Made by a program: the position numbers and the translations under genes. The notes below the pieces were generated by a model. The model searched no databases. It was given only the letters and a program-made list of their open reading frames with translations, and was not told the origin of the DNA. A DNA stretch of 64,000 bases from contig CM055112.1 of assembly GCA_029204225.1 (NCBI GenBank), positions 24,900,529 through 24,964,528 of the forward strand. The letters are read 5' to 3'. The first letter of the stretch is position 1; each line of letters opens with the position of its first letter. Origin of the DNA: Diphasiastrum complanatum. Taxonomy: Eukaryota > Streptophyta > Lycopodiopsida > Lycopodiales > Lycopodiaceae. This document shows, in pieces, positions 26,057 to 36,726 of this stretch.

Positions 26057-26853
26057 AGTTGCCCAATTAGCATTTGAAGTAGATACCAAAGTAGGACTAA
26101 TTTCAACCCCGAGGACTTCAACTATCAAAATATCATGTGAAACTGTGATAATGACCATGTGAACATTATGAGGTACCTTCCTTTAACAACTCTACATACA
26201 CTTGATGAATTTCATCTTATTCTAGAAGATTGTTATGGATGCCATCAAGATTGACCTAAATTTCCTTGCTTGTGAAAAGAAATGTTGTGAGAAGTAGATG
26301 TCAATCTCAATGCTTGGAGTATCAAAGGGGTACAATGTCATACATTGTAGTGGAACACCGCATGGATGTCTGGAACACTATTTTTTTTTAAAAAACTCTG
26401 AAAATTTTATTAAGAAAAATCTTAATACATTAAAAACCACCTGACTAGCAGAAACAAGAAGATATACATACTGCCTAAAAGAATATATACTAAAAAAGTT
26501 TAAAAATAAAAACAGGATAAATCATGTGTTTTATTCAAAAATTTTGAAAAAAAAATTAAGTGGACATTCCAAAAAGTCCCAATGTTTTTTTCAAAAATGC
26601 GTTCCGGAACAAGGCCTTGCAATTATTGTGTACATCTATAACTACACAAGTTTGTGTGTGAGATGAAGATCCTTTTGATGCTCATACATTGCTCTCAAGG
26701 CATCAATCTTTCTTGTACTGCATGATCAACAATTGCAACCTCACTAATCACGTGTTTCATTGCTATCGAAAGAATTATTGAGGGCTCCAATCTCTTAAGG
26801 GACCAACGAGAGACTTTAGGTCTGCCATATGTTCACCCCAACTGAGGGCTAAA

Positions 26854-27329
26854 GACGTGGTGACGACAGCTATGAATGGCTGAAACCCTCAAACGCATAA
26901 TTAGTTGTCAATTGTGATATGAGATGGAGCATAGCCGAAGGAATGCGTCGTCTATGATATCTGCTCACTGAGCCATTGCTAGAAGGTTTCAGTTCTCTCC
27001 TGCTCGCGATTTTGTGTTTTTGCCTTGTTGTGTATCTGTCGTGTCTTGAAAGCTATGGCTATAATGCACCTTTTGTCAATGCTTTGGTAAATATTAAGCA
27101 TAAATCAAGTTGGAGTTCGTTTCCTTCAATTTTGTCTACTGTTGAAGATCTTGTTGCAATAAACCTTGCCCTTGTTCGCAATGCACTGTGTATTCACGTC
27201 CAGGAAGACACATAATTAGCGGTGCCAGCAAACCTTTCGTTGCTAGGTCCGCGTACATGCCTTCAAAGCGGAACAGGTACCTGTGAAGCAGATAGCTCTC
27301 GGAGGGTTGTGTAATTAAGGTGCAAATAA
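26854..27329 (+). other. SAP copy 2 upstream region
   Basis: Shared with 50561-50975 upstream of SAP copy 3. The position that is TATAAAAG in copy 3 reads TATGAATG here, so the TATA-like box is lost. A 79-codon open frame (26976-27215) is only partly conserved and I regard it as non-coding leader, possibly with a 5' UTR intron; splice sites could not be fixed. Confidence 0.55.
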
Positions 27330-27879
27330 ATGTCTGGAAAAAGTTGGAAGCATGACAATGATGGAAGGCACCACCAGGCAACTGAGAGGCCTGTTCTTTG
27401 TGTGAATAATTGTGGGTTTTTTTGGGAGTAAGGACACAATGAACTTGTGCTCAAAGTGTTACACATCAAATTCTGTCATCAGGCGAGATAGCAACTTCAC
27501 TGGAATAAGTTCTGAGGGAACTGCCACGACGTTAGAAACACCAAACTCCGAATTGACATCATCCCGGCCGGTTGATTTACTGAGGGAAAATAGAGACGTA
27601 GCTACAGTTGTATCACATACTGAGCTTGCTGACATTAGAAAATCTGTCGTTGGTGTTTCGACAGAAGCTACTGCATCTCATGATCCTAGTCGCTGCTTTT
27701 CTTGTAGCAAACGTGCTCCATTGTATGGCTTAATTAAATGCCGATGCAGAAATTTATTTTGCTCATTGCACCGATACGCTGAAACGCATCAGTGTACAAC
27801 TGATTACAAAGCGATTGGGCGCGATGCCATCGCAAAGGCAAATCCTGTAGTCAAGGCTAAAAAGTTAGAGATAATTTGA
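27330..27879 (+). pseudogene. A20/AN1 SAP, copy 2 (frameshifted)
   Basis: Same gene as 5870-6430. From the ATG at 27330 the frame reads into the A20 finger, but a run of seven T (six in copy 1) near 27417-27423 shifts the frame and gives a stop within six codons. The rest continues in the next frame from 27412 with the second A20 cysteine pair and a complete AN1 finger: C-x2-C-x11-C-x-C-x4-C-x2-H-x5-H-x-C, including the fifth cysteine missing in copy 1. The tail GRDAIAKANPVVKAKKLE is intact. The lesion is a single homopolymer insertion, so a sequencing error must be excluded; taken at face value it is a pseudogene. Confidence 0.88.
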
Positions 27880-28000
27880 ATGATTGACAGTTAAATATTG
27901 ATTAAACAACAAATGTCACATGACGGTTCGACCACTTCACTCTCTCTATGTATGGGCAGTTTGTTGTTCTCTCGTTAATCAGTTAATAAGAATGTAGTTA

Positions 28001-28092
<92 letters not shown>

Positions 28093-28260
28093 GCAATCTC
28101 TCTCGAGTCTGTGCGCTGCTACATGAATTCTCTGAAGGTATAAATTGTTTGATCTCAATATATGTTTCTTATACCACCTCATAATTGAATCTTAGCAAAA
28201 TCAAACATGATGTGTGGTTAATGAGCCTTGGAAATTAGATAGCAACATCCGTGCTAGTTT
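27880..28260 (+). repeat. SAP 3' flank joined to A repeat
   Basis: A short SAP 3' flank, then at about 27911 a jump into the A repeat (AAATGTCACATGACGG), so the start of A is deleted. It contains the CT tract at 28003-28086. Confidence 0.65.
28003..28086 (+). repeat. (TC)n microsatellite, about 84 bp
   Basis: Expansion of the short CT-rich stretch normally present inside the A repeat (for example 21290-21307). This is a different site from the GA tracts that follow A or D. Confidence 0.96.
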
Positions 28261-29005
28261 ATAAATTAGCCTTAATCTATTTTCAATTAAATCGAGTATT
28301 AGAGTGCATGGATTTCGTATCCATATGTCACTATGTTGTGCTTGAGGGAGAGTACCTATACGCCCATATCAAGCAAACTTTCACAATATAGAGTTGATTG
28401 TTCGGTCATAGAGTTAGTTAGTCTTTCTATTTAATGGAACTTACGTAGGAAGGGGCATACACTTGCATGATTCATCCTTGTATATATGAGGTAAGGGAGT
28501 ACCAATCTCTTTTCCTTATATTTTAGAATAGTTTGAAGAAAGCTAAGTTTTGGATTAATGTATGCAATATTGATTGAATGATTTCACCTTTGAAATTTAT
28601 AACAAGGCTGAAGGCAAGATCTTTTGCTCACTTTTTTTTAGTAGGTACTATTTTACTACCCACAGAATTTGTGAATTAGTACGTGCTGTGAAGAATTTAA
28701 GTGGGTGTCGTCTAATGTCGAGGCTCAGAAAGAATATTCTTATTCAATCTTAGTAAAAATAGCGGGGTATCTTTCTTCTCTTTTGCTCTTAAATGTCATT
28801 CACTCAAGGTTCATAAGTTGGTTCTTTTAGGAGATTGCTTCGGAATGTGCCATTTTCCACACTCCCTATGATCATGTGTATAACAAGGTATTTATGTGGT
28901 GTCCATGGCAAGTAAAAAGCATTCTCAATGCATGATCGATCCTATATGTGACTTCCTCTTGAAATATACCTTCTCCAATAGTTATTGAGTCATGAGAGGT
29001 GGCTT
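28261..29005 (+). repeat. D repeat and leader, first tandem unit
   Basis: D segment to about 28760, then leader GCGGGGTATCTTTC to 29005. The GA tract expected between them is absent. Together with 29006-29117 it is duplicated in tandem at 29118-29998. Confidence 0.65.
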
Positions 29006-29117
29006 TGTTAGCGGATTTCAGAGAATCCCCAGATGCCGAGCCAAGTTGAAGACACATAGTATCTCTCACCCATGATCGAGGAGGTCTCAGAAGGAGGAGA
29101 GTAGAAAAAGCTGAGAG
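29006..29117 (+). repeat. LTR fragment (first 112 bp)
   Basis: Begins TGTTAGCGGATTTCAG and matches the first 112 bp of the LTR at 29887-30556. It starts at the same point after GAGGTGGCTT, so a tandem duplication copied the LTR insertion junction. Confidence 0.8.
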
Positions 29118-29552
29118 TATTATTTGTGCCTTAATCTATTTTCATTTAATTTGAATATAAGAGTGCATGGATTTCTATTCGCTCATATTGTGCAAACTTT
29201 CACAATATAGAGTTGATTGTTCGGTCATAGAGTAACTTAGTCTTTCTATTTCATCCTTGTATATATGAGGTAAGGGAGTACCAATTTCTTTTACTTATAT
29301 TTTAGAATAGTTTGGAGAAAGCTATGTTTCAGATTAATGTATGCAATATTTATTGAATGATTTGACCTTTAAAATACATAACAAGGCTGAAGGCAAGAAC
29401 TTTTGCTCACTTTTTTTTTAGTAGGTACTATTTTACTACCCACAGAATTTGTGAATTAGTATGTGCTTGTGAAGAATTCAAGTGGGGGTGGTCTAATGTT
29501 GAGGCTCACAAAGAACATTCTTATTCAATTTTGGTAAAAATGGGAAAGTTCT

Positions 29553-29555
<3 letters not shown>
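29118..29555 (+). repeat. D repeat, second tandem unit
   Basis: Copy of 28290-28760, non-coding. Confidence 0.65.

Positions 29556-29642
<87 letters not shown>
29556..29642 (+). repeat. (GA)n microsatellite, about 87 bp
   Basis: GA run between D and leader, the same place as 8820-8969 and 52364-52504. Confidence 0.96.
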
Positions 29643-29645
<3 letters not shown>

Positions 29646-29886
29646 GGGTATCTTTCTTCTCTTCTGCTCTTAAATCTCATTCACTCAAGGTTCATAAGTT
29701 GGTTCTTTTAGGAGATTGCCTTGGAATGTGTCATTTTCCACACTCCCTATGATCATGTGTATAACAAAGTATCTATGAGGTGTCCATGGCAAGTAAAAAG
29801 CATTCTCAATGCATGATCGATCCTATATGTGACTTCCTCTTGAAATATACCCTCTCAAATAGTTATTGAGTCATGTGAGGTGGCTT
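29643..29886 (+). repeat. Leader segment, second tandem unit
   Basis: GCGGGGTATCTTTC leader, ending GAGGTGGCTT where the LTR begins. In 7194 and 52743 the same position continues into gag. Confidence 0.65.
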
Positions 29887-30556
29887 TGTTAGCAGATTTC
29901 AGAGAATCCCTAGATGCCGAGCCAAGCTGAAGACACAGAGTATCTCTCACCATGATCGAGGAGGTCTCAGAAGGAGGAGGGTAGAAGAATCTGAGAGCCG
30001 AGCATGAGAGCCGAGGATTACTAGCTAGGATGACAGTAATTTTCTATGTGAGCCTACATGGTGTATCCTGAGAGAAGGAACGACCATGTAGTAGCTAGTA
30101 ATGTTTCATAGGCAATGTAAATAAGTGTATATCCCCTTAAATAATTCAGAGTGAGCCACCTTTTGATGGTGACCTCTAGTGGTAGGGCTATTTCCACATG
30201 TAATTTCTAAATTAGTGGAATTGCCACTTGGGCTCCACATGGGCAGCCCTCTTGCTTATTTAAGGCTTCCCTCTCTTGTGAGAGATCTTTTGATTGTATT
30301 GTCATTTCTTTTGATTGAATAAAGAAGATCTTCCACGAGTTCTTGCTTGTTCAAGGCTATCTTCTTGAGTGAGATTCCTATGAGCATGTTCTGATTTCTT
30401 TGTGTGATTGTGGATTGATTAAATTTCTTGCTTACTTTCTTGCTTTGTGGAATGTAGATGTGAATTAATTTTCTTGTTTTTTGATTTTGTAGTTTCAGCG
30501 TGCAGGTAAACTATAGAGGGTGAGATTGTGGATCTGATTTTGCATATTCACTAACA
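29887..30556 (+). mobile_element. LTR of another element, solo or truncated (670 bp)
   Basis: Ends form TGTTAG...CTAACA. It contains TATTTAAGG near 30256 and AATAAAG near 30319, plausible TATA and poly(A) signals in the plus direction. No primer site follows at 30557, and the flanks (GGCTT, ATCCT) are not duplicated, so it is not a clean solo insertion. Confidence 0.65.
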
Positions 30557-31085
30557 ATCCTGTCCTTGATTGTTCTTGGGTATTCCAAGCATCAAAAAAT
30601 GGGTGTTTCTTGATTCTTGGGCTGCTGGAATGCTATTAGGAAGTTAGCTTTCTTGATTCTTGTTTCTTGTTGAGTAGCTTAATCTTGTTATTGTATTATT
30701 CCCTGATTTCCTAAGATAGTTTGGTAGTTAGATTATAGATTTGCTCTCTGTCCAAAACGTTAATCTGTGCTTGAGCAAGGAATTGGTTGCATGGCCTGTA
30801 AATGCATGTAGCTGAGTGAACGTAACTATTTCATCCCACTGACAAGCTAGGAAACTTAGAATTTGCTTTGTACAAGAACACAAATTATGCTACACAGTGA
30901 CGCAAACAGAAAACACTCTCCACAGCAAGCTCACATAGCAACTGTATCTCTCAAAATGAAATTACACTGTACATATAGTTGTTCACTTAGGCAGCCCATG
31001 CATGACCCAGGTTACCGTTGGCGGGACGCGTGTCCCGTCGACTTGCCTCATGGCAAGGCCAACTGATCCTTATCCACTGATAGGA
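30557..31085. other. Unassigned region upstream of copia-2
   Basis: About 530 bp without a recognised gene. The right part should include copia-2 3' LTR sequence (LTR on the minus strand), but I could not match it to the 5' side, so no boundary is given. Confidence 0.4.
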
Positions 31086-31121
31086 CCCACAGTACAGTAA
31101 CACAGTGATTCTACTTTAATT
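31086..31121 (-). repeat. copia-2 LTR terminal segment (3' side)
   Basis: 36 bp matching 40267-40302 at 34 of 36 positions. On the minus strand it lies just after a purine-rich run (AAGGGAGAGAG, 31122-31135), so it is the start of the copia-2 3' LTR. Confidence 0.65.
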
Positions 31122-31271
31122 CTAACTCTCTCCCTTAAAGTAGAGTCTATTTTTAATACAGTCATGTACATAGCTTTAAAGTCTGCAAACTTTAAGTACA
31201 GAAAGCTTTGATCTAAACTTATCAAACTTTTCTCCAATAAGTGGCTTAGTGAAAATATCAGCTAGTTGTTC

Positions 31272-31997
31272 TTATGTGCTACAATAAACAACATGAATTT
31301 CACGACTCAGTAGCCTCTCACGTATAAAGTGATACTGAATCTCAATGTGTTTAGTTCTCGCATGGAACACTGGATTCTTTGCTAGCTGAATGCCACTCTG
31401 ACTGTCGCTATGTAAAGTTGTGGGATTTTTCTGCTTCATGCCAATTTCTTCCAAGATTTGTCTCAACCATATAGCTTCATGTGCTGCACTACACATTGCC
31501 TTATACTCTACTTTTGTGGTGGAAAGAGCAATTGTACTATGCTTCTTACTAGACCAGGAAAAGCAACTACCACAAAACTGGAATACATACCCTGTGGTGG
31601 ATCTACGATCGTCATAGTCACCTCCCCAATCCGCATCCACATAGCCACACAACTCAGGTAAACCATCATGCTTCCTATAGATCAAGCCATACTCTGAAGT
31701 TCCTTTCACATAACACAAAATGCGTTTAGCTACCTTCCAATGTGTTTTCGTAGGTGTTGTCATAAACTGACTTTCAATGCCAACAACATAGCATATATCT
31801 GGTCTATTCGTGGTAAGGTAGATCAAGCTCCCTACTAACCGTCTATACAGCGTAGCATCAAATGACTGTGACTCATCAAGCTTAGAAAGCTTTTTACCTG
31901 GTTTAATAAGAGTGTTTACTGGTTTGCAATTCTGCAACCTAAACCTGTGCAACAACTCTTCGACATACTTCACCTGCGTTAAACCCACCCACTTCAT
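31272..31997 (-). pseudogene. copia-2 RNase H and RT tail
   Basis: Contains RRLVGSLIYLTTNRPDICY, then VDADWGGDYDDRRSTTGYVF of RNase H, AIWLRQILEEIG and NPVFHARTKHIEIQYHFIRE. At the STTEAEY position it reads STTKVEYKA, so the first catalytic glutamate is lysine. The frame stops at 31272 before the normal VADIFTK end, which is out of frame beyond. Confidence 0.9.
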
Positions 31998-32394
31998 GTC
32001 CTTTTTGCCACACTTCTACTCCAAGACAATAATGCATCAGGCTGAGATCTGTCATCTCGAATTGTTCCATGAGGTCTTTCTTGATCATGTCTATCATCTC
32101 TTGATTATTTCCCGTAATAATCAAGTCATCAACATAAAGAGCAATCAAAGCAACCATACCATCAAAGCATAAGACATATAGATTTGGATCAGAATGTGTT
32201 CTCATCATTTCCTTTGAACGAAAGTAGGCATCAATTCTGCTATACCACGCACGTGGTGCTTGTTTAAGACCATAAAGCGCTTTCTTCAAGCGACATACTT
32301 TATTTTCTTGTCCCTTCGCTACAAAGCCTTCAGGTTGATCCATGAACACTTCATCTTCTAACTCACCATTTAGAAAAGCAGATTTCACATCCAT
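31939..32394 (-). pseudogene. copia-2 reverse transcriptase palm
   Basis: 151 codons with [31 protein letters not shown] and the catalytic [10 protein letters not shown], the RVT_2 core. The frame differs from the flanking RT pieces at 32482-32667 and 31272-31997. Confidence 0.92.
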
Positions 32395-32481
32395 CTAATG
32401 CAAAGGCCAACCAAAATGTGAAGCTAAAGCAACAAGTAGAAGTAGAGTATTCCACTTACAAACCGGTGCAAAGGTCTTCTC

Positions 32482-32667
32482 CTAGTCGATGCCTTTACTT
32501 TGTGCATACCCTTTGATCACCAATCTTGCCTTGTGCTTTGCTATACTTCCATCTACATGGTACTTAGTCCTGTATACCCATTTGCAACCAATGGGTTCCT
32601 TGCTAACTGGTGGTTCTACTAAGTCCCATGTGTTATGCTTAGCAATTGCCTCCATCTCCTCTCCCAT
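32482..32667 (-). pseudogene. copia-2 RT N-terminal piece
   Basis: Encodes MEAIAKHNTWDLVEPP, GCKWVYRTKYHVDGSI and KARLVIKGYAQ, the conserved start of copia RT. A stop or frame change separates it from the palm piece at 32394. Confidence 0.9.
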
Positions 32668-32997
32668 GGCCTTGACCCAAATGTCATCATCCTTCGCTTC
32701 ACCATAAGTTGAAGGTTCTTTGTTTTGAATAATGCTAGATAAGAGAGCATAATTTGCTTCATACCTTTTAGGTTGAGTCTTCTCTCTTGTTGATCTTCAT
32801 AACTCTCCCTGGTTAGATGATTCTGGAAAGTTATCCATGTCGTGGCTCTCCAATAATCTCTCAAACCACTTAGGGAGCTTCATGTCAAGTGATCGGCTTC
32901 CTGGTGAAAATGTATCCCACTGTACATCCTTCTCCTTGCATTTGTCACCTACAACTTCAATCCTTCTTGCACCAAAAGGTTTGTCCCACCTCTCCAA
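32619..32997 (-). pseudogene. copia-2 integrase-RT linker
   Basis: Two overlapping frames of variable linker sequence without catalytic motifs. Placed here only by position between integrase and RT. Confidence 0.6.
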
Positions 32998-33431
32998 CCT
33001 GTCTCTTGAGGTTGAGTAGTAGTATCTTGAGATGTATCCTCATGTTCATCACTCGGAAGGTCAATGAATGGATTATCATCAGGTGGTATCCTCACTATAC
33101 CATCTTTTGCACTGGATGTGTCTATCTTCTCAGCATCCTCGTCTTCATACATTTTGGATTCATCAAAGATAACATCACGGCTTATATGTATTTTGTTTTC
33201 CACTGGATCAAAACATCTATAGCCCTTCACACGATCATCATATTCTAGGAATATGCACTTGATAGCTTTTACATCAAGTTTACATCTCTCTTCCTTAGGA
33301 ATGTGTACAAAGGCCTTACGTCCAAAGATTCGCAAGTGGTTTACCTTTGGCTTCTTCTTCGTGAATGCTTCCTCAGGTGTTGTCTTTGGTATGGCAATGG
33401 TAGGACTTCTATTTTGAAGATAGACTGCCAT
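32949..33431 (-). pseudogene. copia-2 integrase C-terminal region
   Basis: Contains VNHLRIFGRKAFVHIPKEER and KCIFLEYDDRVKGYRCFDP, the post-catalytic integrase region, and an acidic linker. It follows the core piece at 33441-33803 after a short frame break. Confidence 0.88.
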
Positions 33432-33440
33432 GCTATATGC

Positions 33441-33803
33441 TTATGACCAAAAATCTTTTGGTAGTTTCATCTTGGCTAGCATAGATCTGGCACTTTCCAC
33501 AATCGTACAATTCTTGCGCTCAGCTACACCATTGAGAGCAGGAGTATGAGCTTGCGTAAATTGTCTTTTAATCCCACATTGATCACAAAGATCATTGAAG
33601 TCATTAGACTTGTACTCACCTCCACTATCTGATCTTAGGACTTTGATCTTCCTACCTGTCTGATTTTCGACCAATGCTTTGAAGCTCTTGAAGTTATCAA
33701 ATGCATCTGATTTCTTCTTCAAGAAGTAGATCCACGTCTTACGTGACATATCATCAATAAAGGTCATGAAACAGAAGGATTTACCTAAGGACATGGTCCT
33801 CAT
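33441..33803 (-). pseudogene. copia-2 integrase core
   Basis: Begins within the rve domain: FMTFIDDMSRKTWIYFLKKKS, VLRSDSGGEYKSNDF (second catalytic D) and ALNGVAERKNCT (catalytic E, spacing 35). The first catalytic D should lie just upstream in another frame. Confidence 0.9.
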
Positions 33804-33884
33804 AGGCCCGCATAAATATGTGTGGAGTAAATCCAGAATGTTTTTTGCTCTTGCAACACCCCCTTTATTGAACTTCTCTCGATG

Positions 33885-34397
33885 CTACTTCCCATATACA
33901 CAAGATTCGCACATCAATTTCAAGTGATCTTCTATGGTAGGCAATCCTGTTACCATCTCCAATTTTCTCATCAAACTGAGACTTCCCAAGTTCAAGTGAC
34001 CAAGCCTCTTATGCCACATATCAGTTTGGGATGGAATGGATAATACAAGTCCATGTTGCCCCTTAATTGTGGCATTCAACCTGTACAATTTTGTATTGGG
34101 CTCTCTTACTCCATCCGCAATAACTTTGAGCTTTTGGTTCACATTCTTCACAAAGCAATGATCATGGGCGAATTCTACTTTCAACTTTTGATCAGTAATG
34201 ACTCCATCATAAAGTAGATTTTTCTTCAAACCTGGTATGTAAAGTACCTCCCTGATTATCCTACTTTTGCCATCAGGTTGTTGGATTGAAACGGTGCCTA
34301 TCCCCTTGATCTTGCACACCTCACCATTTGCTTGTGAAACAGATGTTCCATTATCCACCACTTTCAAACTACTGAACCAATTCTTGTTACCTATCAT
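33885..34397 (-). pseudogene. copia-2 protease C-terminal part and pre-integrase
   Basis: Carries REVLYIPGLKKNLL after the protease, then the pre-integrase zinc region MWHKRLGHLNLGS...CESCVYGK. The minus-strand sequence just before it, about 34392-34420, encodes IDSGATRHMIG, so the protease active site DSG is retained. Confidence 0.9.
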
Positions 34398-34506
34398 GTG
34401 TCTTGTGGCTCCCGAGTCAATATACCATGTTTGATCATCTTGATTAATGACAATGCAGATATGAGAATGCTAGAGTCTTCAATCTCACCCTCATCAACAA
34501 GGTTAC

Positions 34507-34722
34507 CTACTTGTTTTGGTTTTTCCTTGCCTTGTTCCGCCAGGAATTTGCGACATTCACTCTTCCAATGGCCCTTTCTACCACAATGGAAGCACTTGTC
34601 TTTCTTCTTAGTTTTACTGGAAGATCCCTCGTCCTCCTGAGACTTGGCAAATTGCTGCTTAGACTTCTTCTTGCCCTTGCCCTTGCCTTGTTTTTAGCAT
34701 GTCGCAAGTGCTTGATCGTCAA
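34507..34722 (-). pseudogene. copia-2 gag C-terminus with zinc knuckle
   Basis: In one minus-strand frame 34553-34594 encodes CFHCGRKGHWKSEC, an intact CCHC knuckle (C-x2-C-x4-H-x4-C), with basic Lys/Arg-rich sequence upstream. The knuckle frame is not that of the longest open stretch here, another sign of indels. Confidence 0.82.
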
Positions 34723-34838
34723 TATTTTGATGTCTAGCTTTTACCATATCTCACCGTTGCTCTTCCATGCGTCAAGATTCTTGTGAGCTCGTCAAAGGTT
34801 AGCAATGTTTCTCTTGATGCTATTCTACTCACAAACAT

Positions 34839-35324
34839 CTAATAGGATTCTGCAATGCCGCACAATGCATTGTGCACCAGCTTCACGTCACGTATGCGCT
34901 CACCAATAGAATGCAGTTCATCTCTCATTGTCTTGATTCTGGTCATGTACGTCTGAATGTGCTCTCCTTGCTCCATGCAGACACTATTTAACTTTGACTT
35001 CAGAAACATGATTCTTGACGGATTTGATGTCTCGAACTGCTCCTTTAGCACATCCCATGCCTGTCTTGGTGTAACAACATCACAAATGTGGGTAATGATA
35101 TGATCCTTCACTGACAAGTTAATGAAGGTCAAAGCTTTCCTCATCTTTTTGTCGAACACTTTGATATTCGTTTCATTTGGCGGCCTTCTCTCATCACCTG
35201 CGTTGACTGCCCACACGGCTTTCTCCATTAGTATGTTTTTCATTTTGAATTTCCACATTGCATAGTTAGAAATCCCGTCCAATTTGCTACTTTCACTCAA
35301 AATGGACTCTCTCATGTTTGCCAT
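34839..35324 (-). pseudogene. copia-2 gag N-terminal domain
   Basis: 161 codons from ATG (MANMRESILSESSKLDG). Features: a YAMWKFKMKNIL block, RQAWDVLKEQFETSN, RIMFLKSKLNSVCM and TYMTRIKTMRDELHSIG, typical of copia gag (UBN2-like). The frame breaks after GIAESY; a short out-of-frame stretch connects to the knuckle. Confidence 0.88.
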
Positions 35325-36128
35325 CGCAAAACTGCTTGAAACTTCTGTCGTAGGCTAAAAATAGTATGACAAGGCCAACAGTGATGTCAGAAGTTGAAAA
35401 TAATGACTTGCACTTTTTCCCTTACTAGGCTACTCGCCGCTTTTCCACCAATTTGAAAGCCAAATCGGCGTCGCCTTCCGAAATGCACTCAGTCGTCAAC
35501 TCCCAACAACGTGCCCAATGGAATGGTGAAATCACTTCTGGCGTACTCCAAACACTTTCTCCACTGCAATCACTCTGTTTTGCTATACTGTACTTGCAGG
35601 TACAGTCTAGGTGCCCTTCATTTGGAGGTTATAGCCTTTTCTTTGGGTCAAAATGGGCAAAGGACCCAAAAATAGGGACTTTTCTAGTTTTTGAACTGTT
35701 TCTTCACCTTGAAGAAACTTCACTCTGCACTTGTGAAGGGACCCAACTCCAATTTCAGTATGAAATTTTTTAATGAAGTTGAAGGCCAAAATGTAGTTCA
35801 CTTCTTCAGGGCCCTCTTCAACAACCCTTCAGACTCCATCTAATGGTTGAATCTGATCCAACTGTGGATATCCCTTATGGGTAGCACAATCTGAGCCGTC
35901 GATCTTGTAACTTCTCTATCCAACGGATTTGAGCACTTCTATGCATGAATGGAGAGTCTTGTAGACGCTGTCCACTTCGAAACACTATGGTTTCAGTTTG
36001 GTTCCACTCGTGAACAGTCCGCGACCTCCCTGTCTATGGCCGCACCTCCCTACACTCGTTTTTGCTTGATCTAACTCGCTTGTGAATCAATTTGAGCACG
36101 ATCTGAGGCCTGGAGCAGAGTCGCCCTA
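35325..36128 (-). other. Untranslated leader of copia-2
   Basis: About 800 bp between the gag ATG and the primer site. The ORFs on either strand have no recognised motif. Confidence 0.6.
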
Positions 36129-36137
36129 CTGATACCA
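36129..36137 (-). other. Primer-binding site of copia-2 (degenerate)
   Basis: The minus strand reads TGGTATCAG followed by TAGGG, matching 9 of the 12 bases of the usual TGGTATCAGAGC. Confidence 0.6.
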
Positions 36138-36362
36138 AGTCTCTAGAGTGTTCACTCAAGAAATTCCATGGAGAAACGATGATTTTAGCTCAACTTGACA
36201 AAGTGGCTTTTTTCACCTTTTACCGCAAATCTGCTAGGTTAACTATCTAAAGACAAATCTCTGACATAAACCTCAGAATCTCTCCATGGATGGTTGAAAT
36301 GTGATTAGCTTCCATCCTGTCCTTACGACATCCAAAACGGTGCACAAACAGCGAAGGAATCA
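36138..36362 (-). repeat. copia-2 5' LTR, U5-side part
   Basis: About 225 bp between the copia-2 primer site and the left end of the GC-rich element. By position it is LTR sequence. No match to the 3' side was found by eye, so the assignment rests on position and on the matching terminal piece at 40267-40302. Confidence 0.45.
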
Positions 36363-36711
36363 CCAGGTTGGCTTCCAGCACTCGTGACGAAGCTTTCAGT
36401 TGGTTAAGTCTGATGTATGTCAGACCGCTTGCTTGGAATGGATGTTACTCGTTTGTAACGAAGCTTTGAGTTGGTTAAGTTTCATGTATGTCAGGCGGCT
36501 TGCTTGGAGGGAAGTCACCTACATCGGGGCCCCCGATCTGGCATGGCGCCAGGTTGGATCTCAATGTTGATTTTCGGAACTTCAAGTTGGTTAAGTCTGA
36601 TCGTTGTTGGCGAGTTGGTTGCTTGTATGTCAAGTGGGTTTGGATGGCAAGAGTTGAAGGCTGGGAAGCTAAGTCGTGGTTTCCGGCTCCCTTTGGGATG
36701 CATGCGCTACA
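36363..36711 (+). repeat. Truncated 5' LTR of LARD-like element
   Basis: Collinear with the last 349 bp of the 3' LTR, ending GCGCTACA. Contains internal degenerate repeats around GTTGGTTAAGT. Confidence 0.9.
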
Positions 36712-36713
36712 TG

Positions 36714-36726
36714 TGGTATCAGAGCC
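36714..36726 (+). other. Primer-binding site (initiator Met-tRNA)
   Basis: TGGTATCAGAGCC, an exact plant PBS, two bases after the LTR end. Confidence 0.95.

Larger units (their letters stand above)
31122..36137 (-). mobile_element. Decayed full-length-type Ty1/copia element (copia-2)
   Basis: Minus-strand element with all domains in copia order: gag (34839-35324), zinc knuckle (34553-34594), protease DSGA (about 34405-34420), pre-integrase, integrase, RT, RNase H and a PPT-like run. Numerous frame changes and a lost RNase H catalytic residue show it is inactive. A degenerate primer site lies at 36129-36137. Its 5' LTR is split by the element at 36363-40266. It belongs to a different copia lineage from copia-3. 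Confidence 0.88.

Noticed and set aside
26976-27215. 79-codon ORF with a hydrophobic start upstream of SAP copy 2, suggesting a small secreted protein
   Set aside because: The first part is not conserved in copy 3, where the frame differs. It lies between a possible TATA site and the SAP ATG, so leader sequence is more likely.
29882-30561. Target-site duplication for the 670-bp LTR
   Set aside because: The flanking five bases, GGCTT and ATCCT, do not match.
30557-31085. Attempt to define the copia-2 3' LTR outer end using TGTTCACT (30979) against 36149
   Set aside because: The match is only eight bases and sequence diverges at once on both sides.
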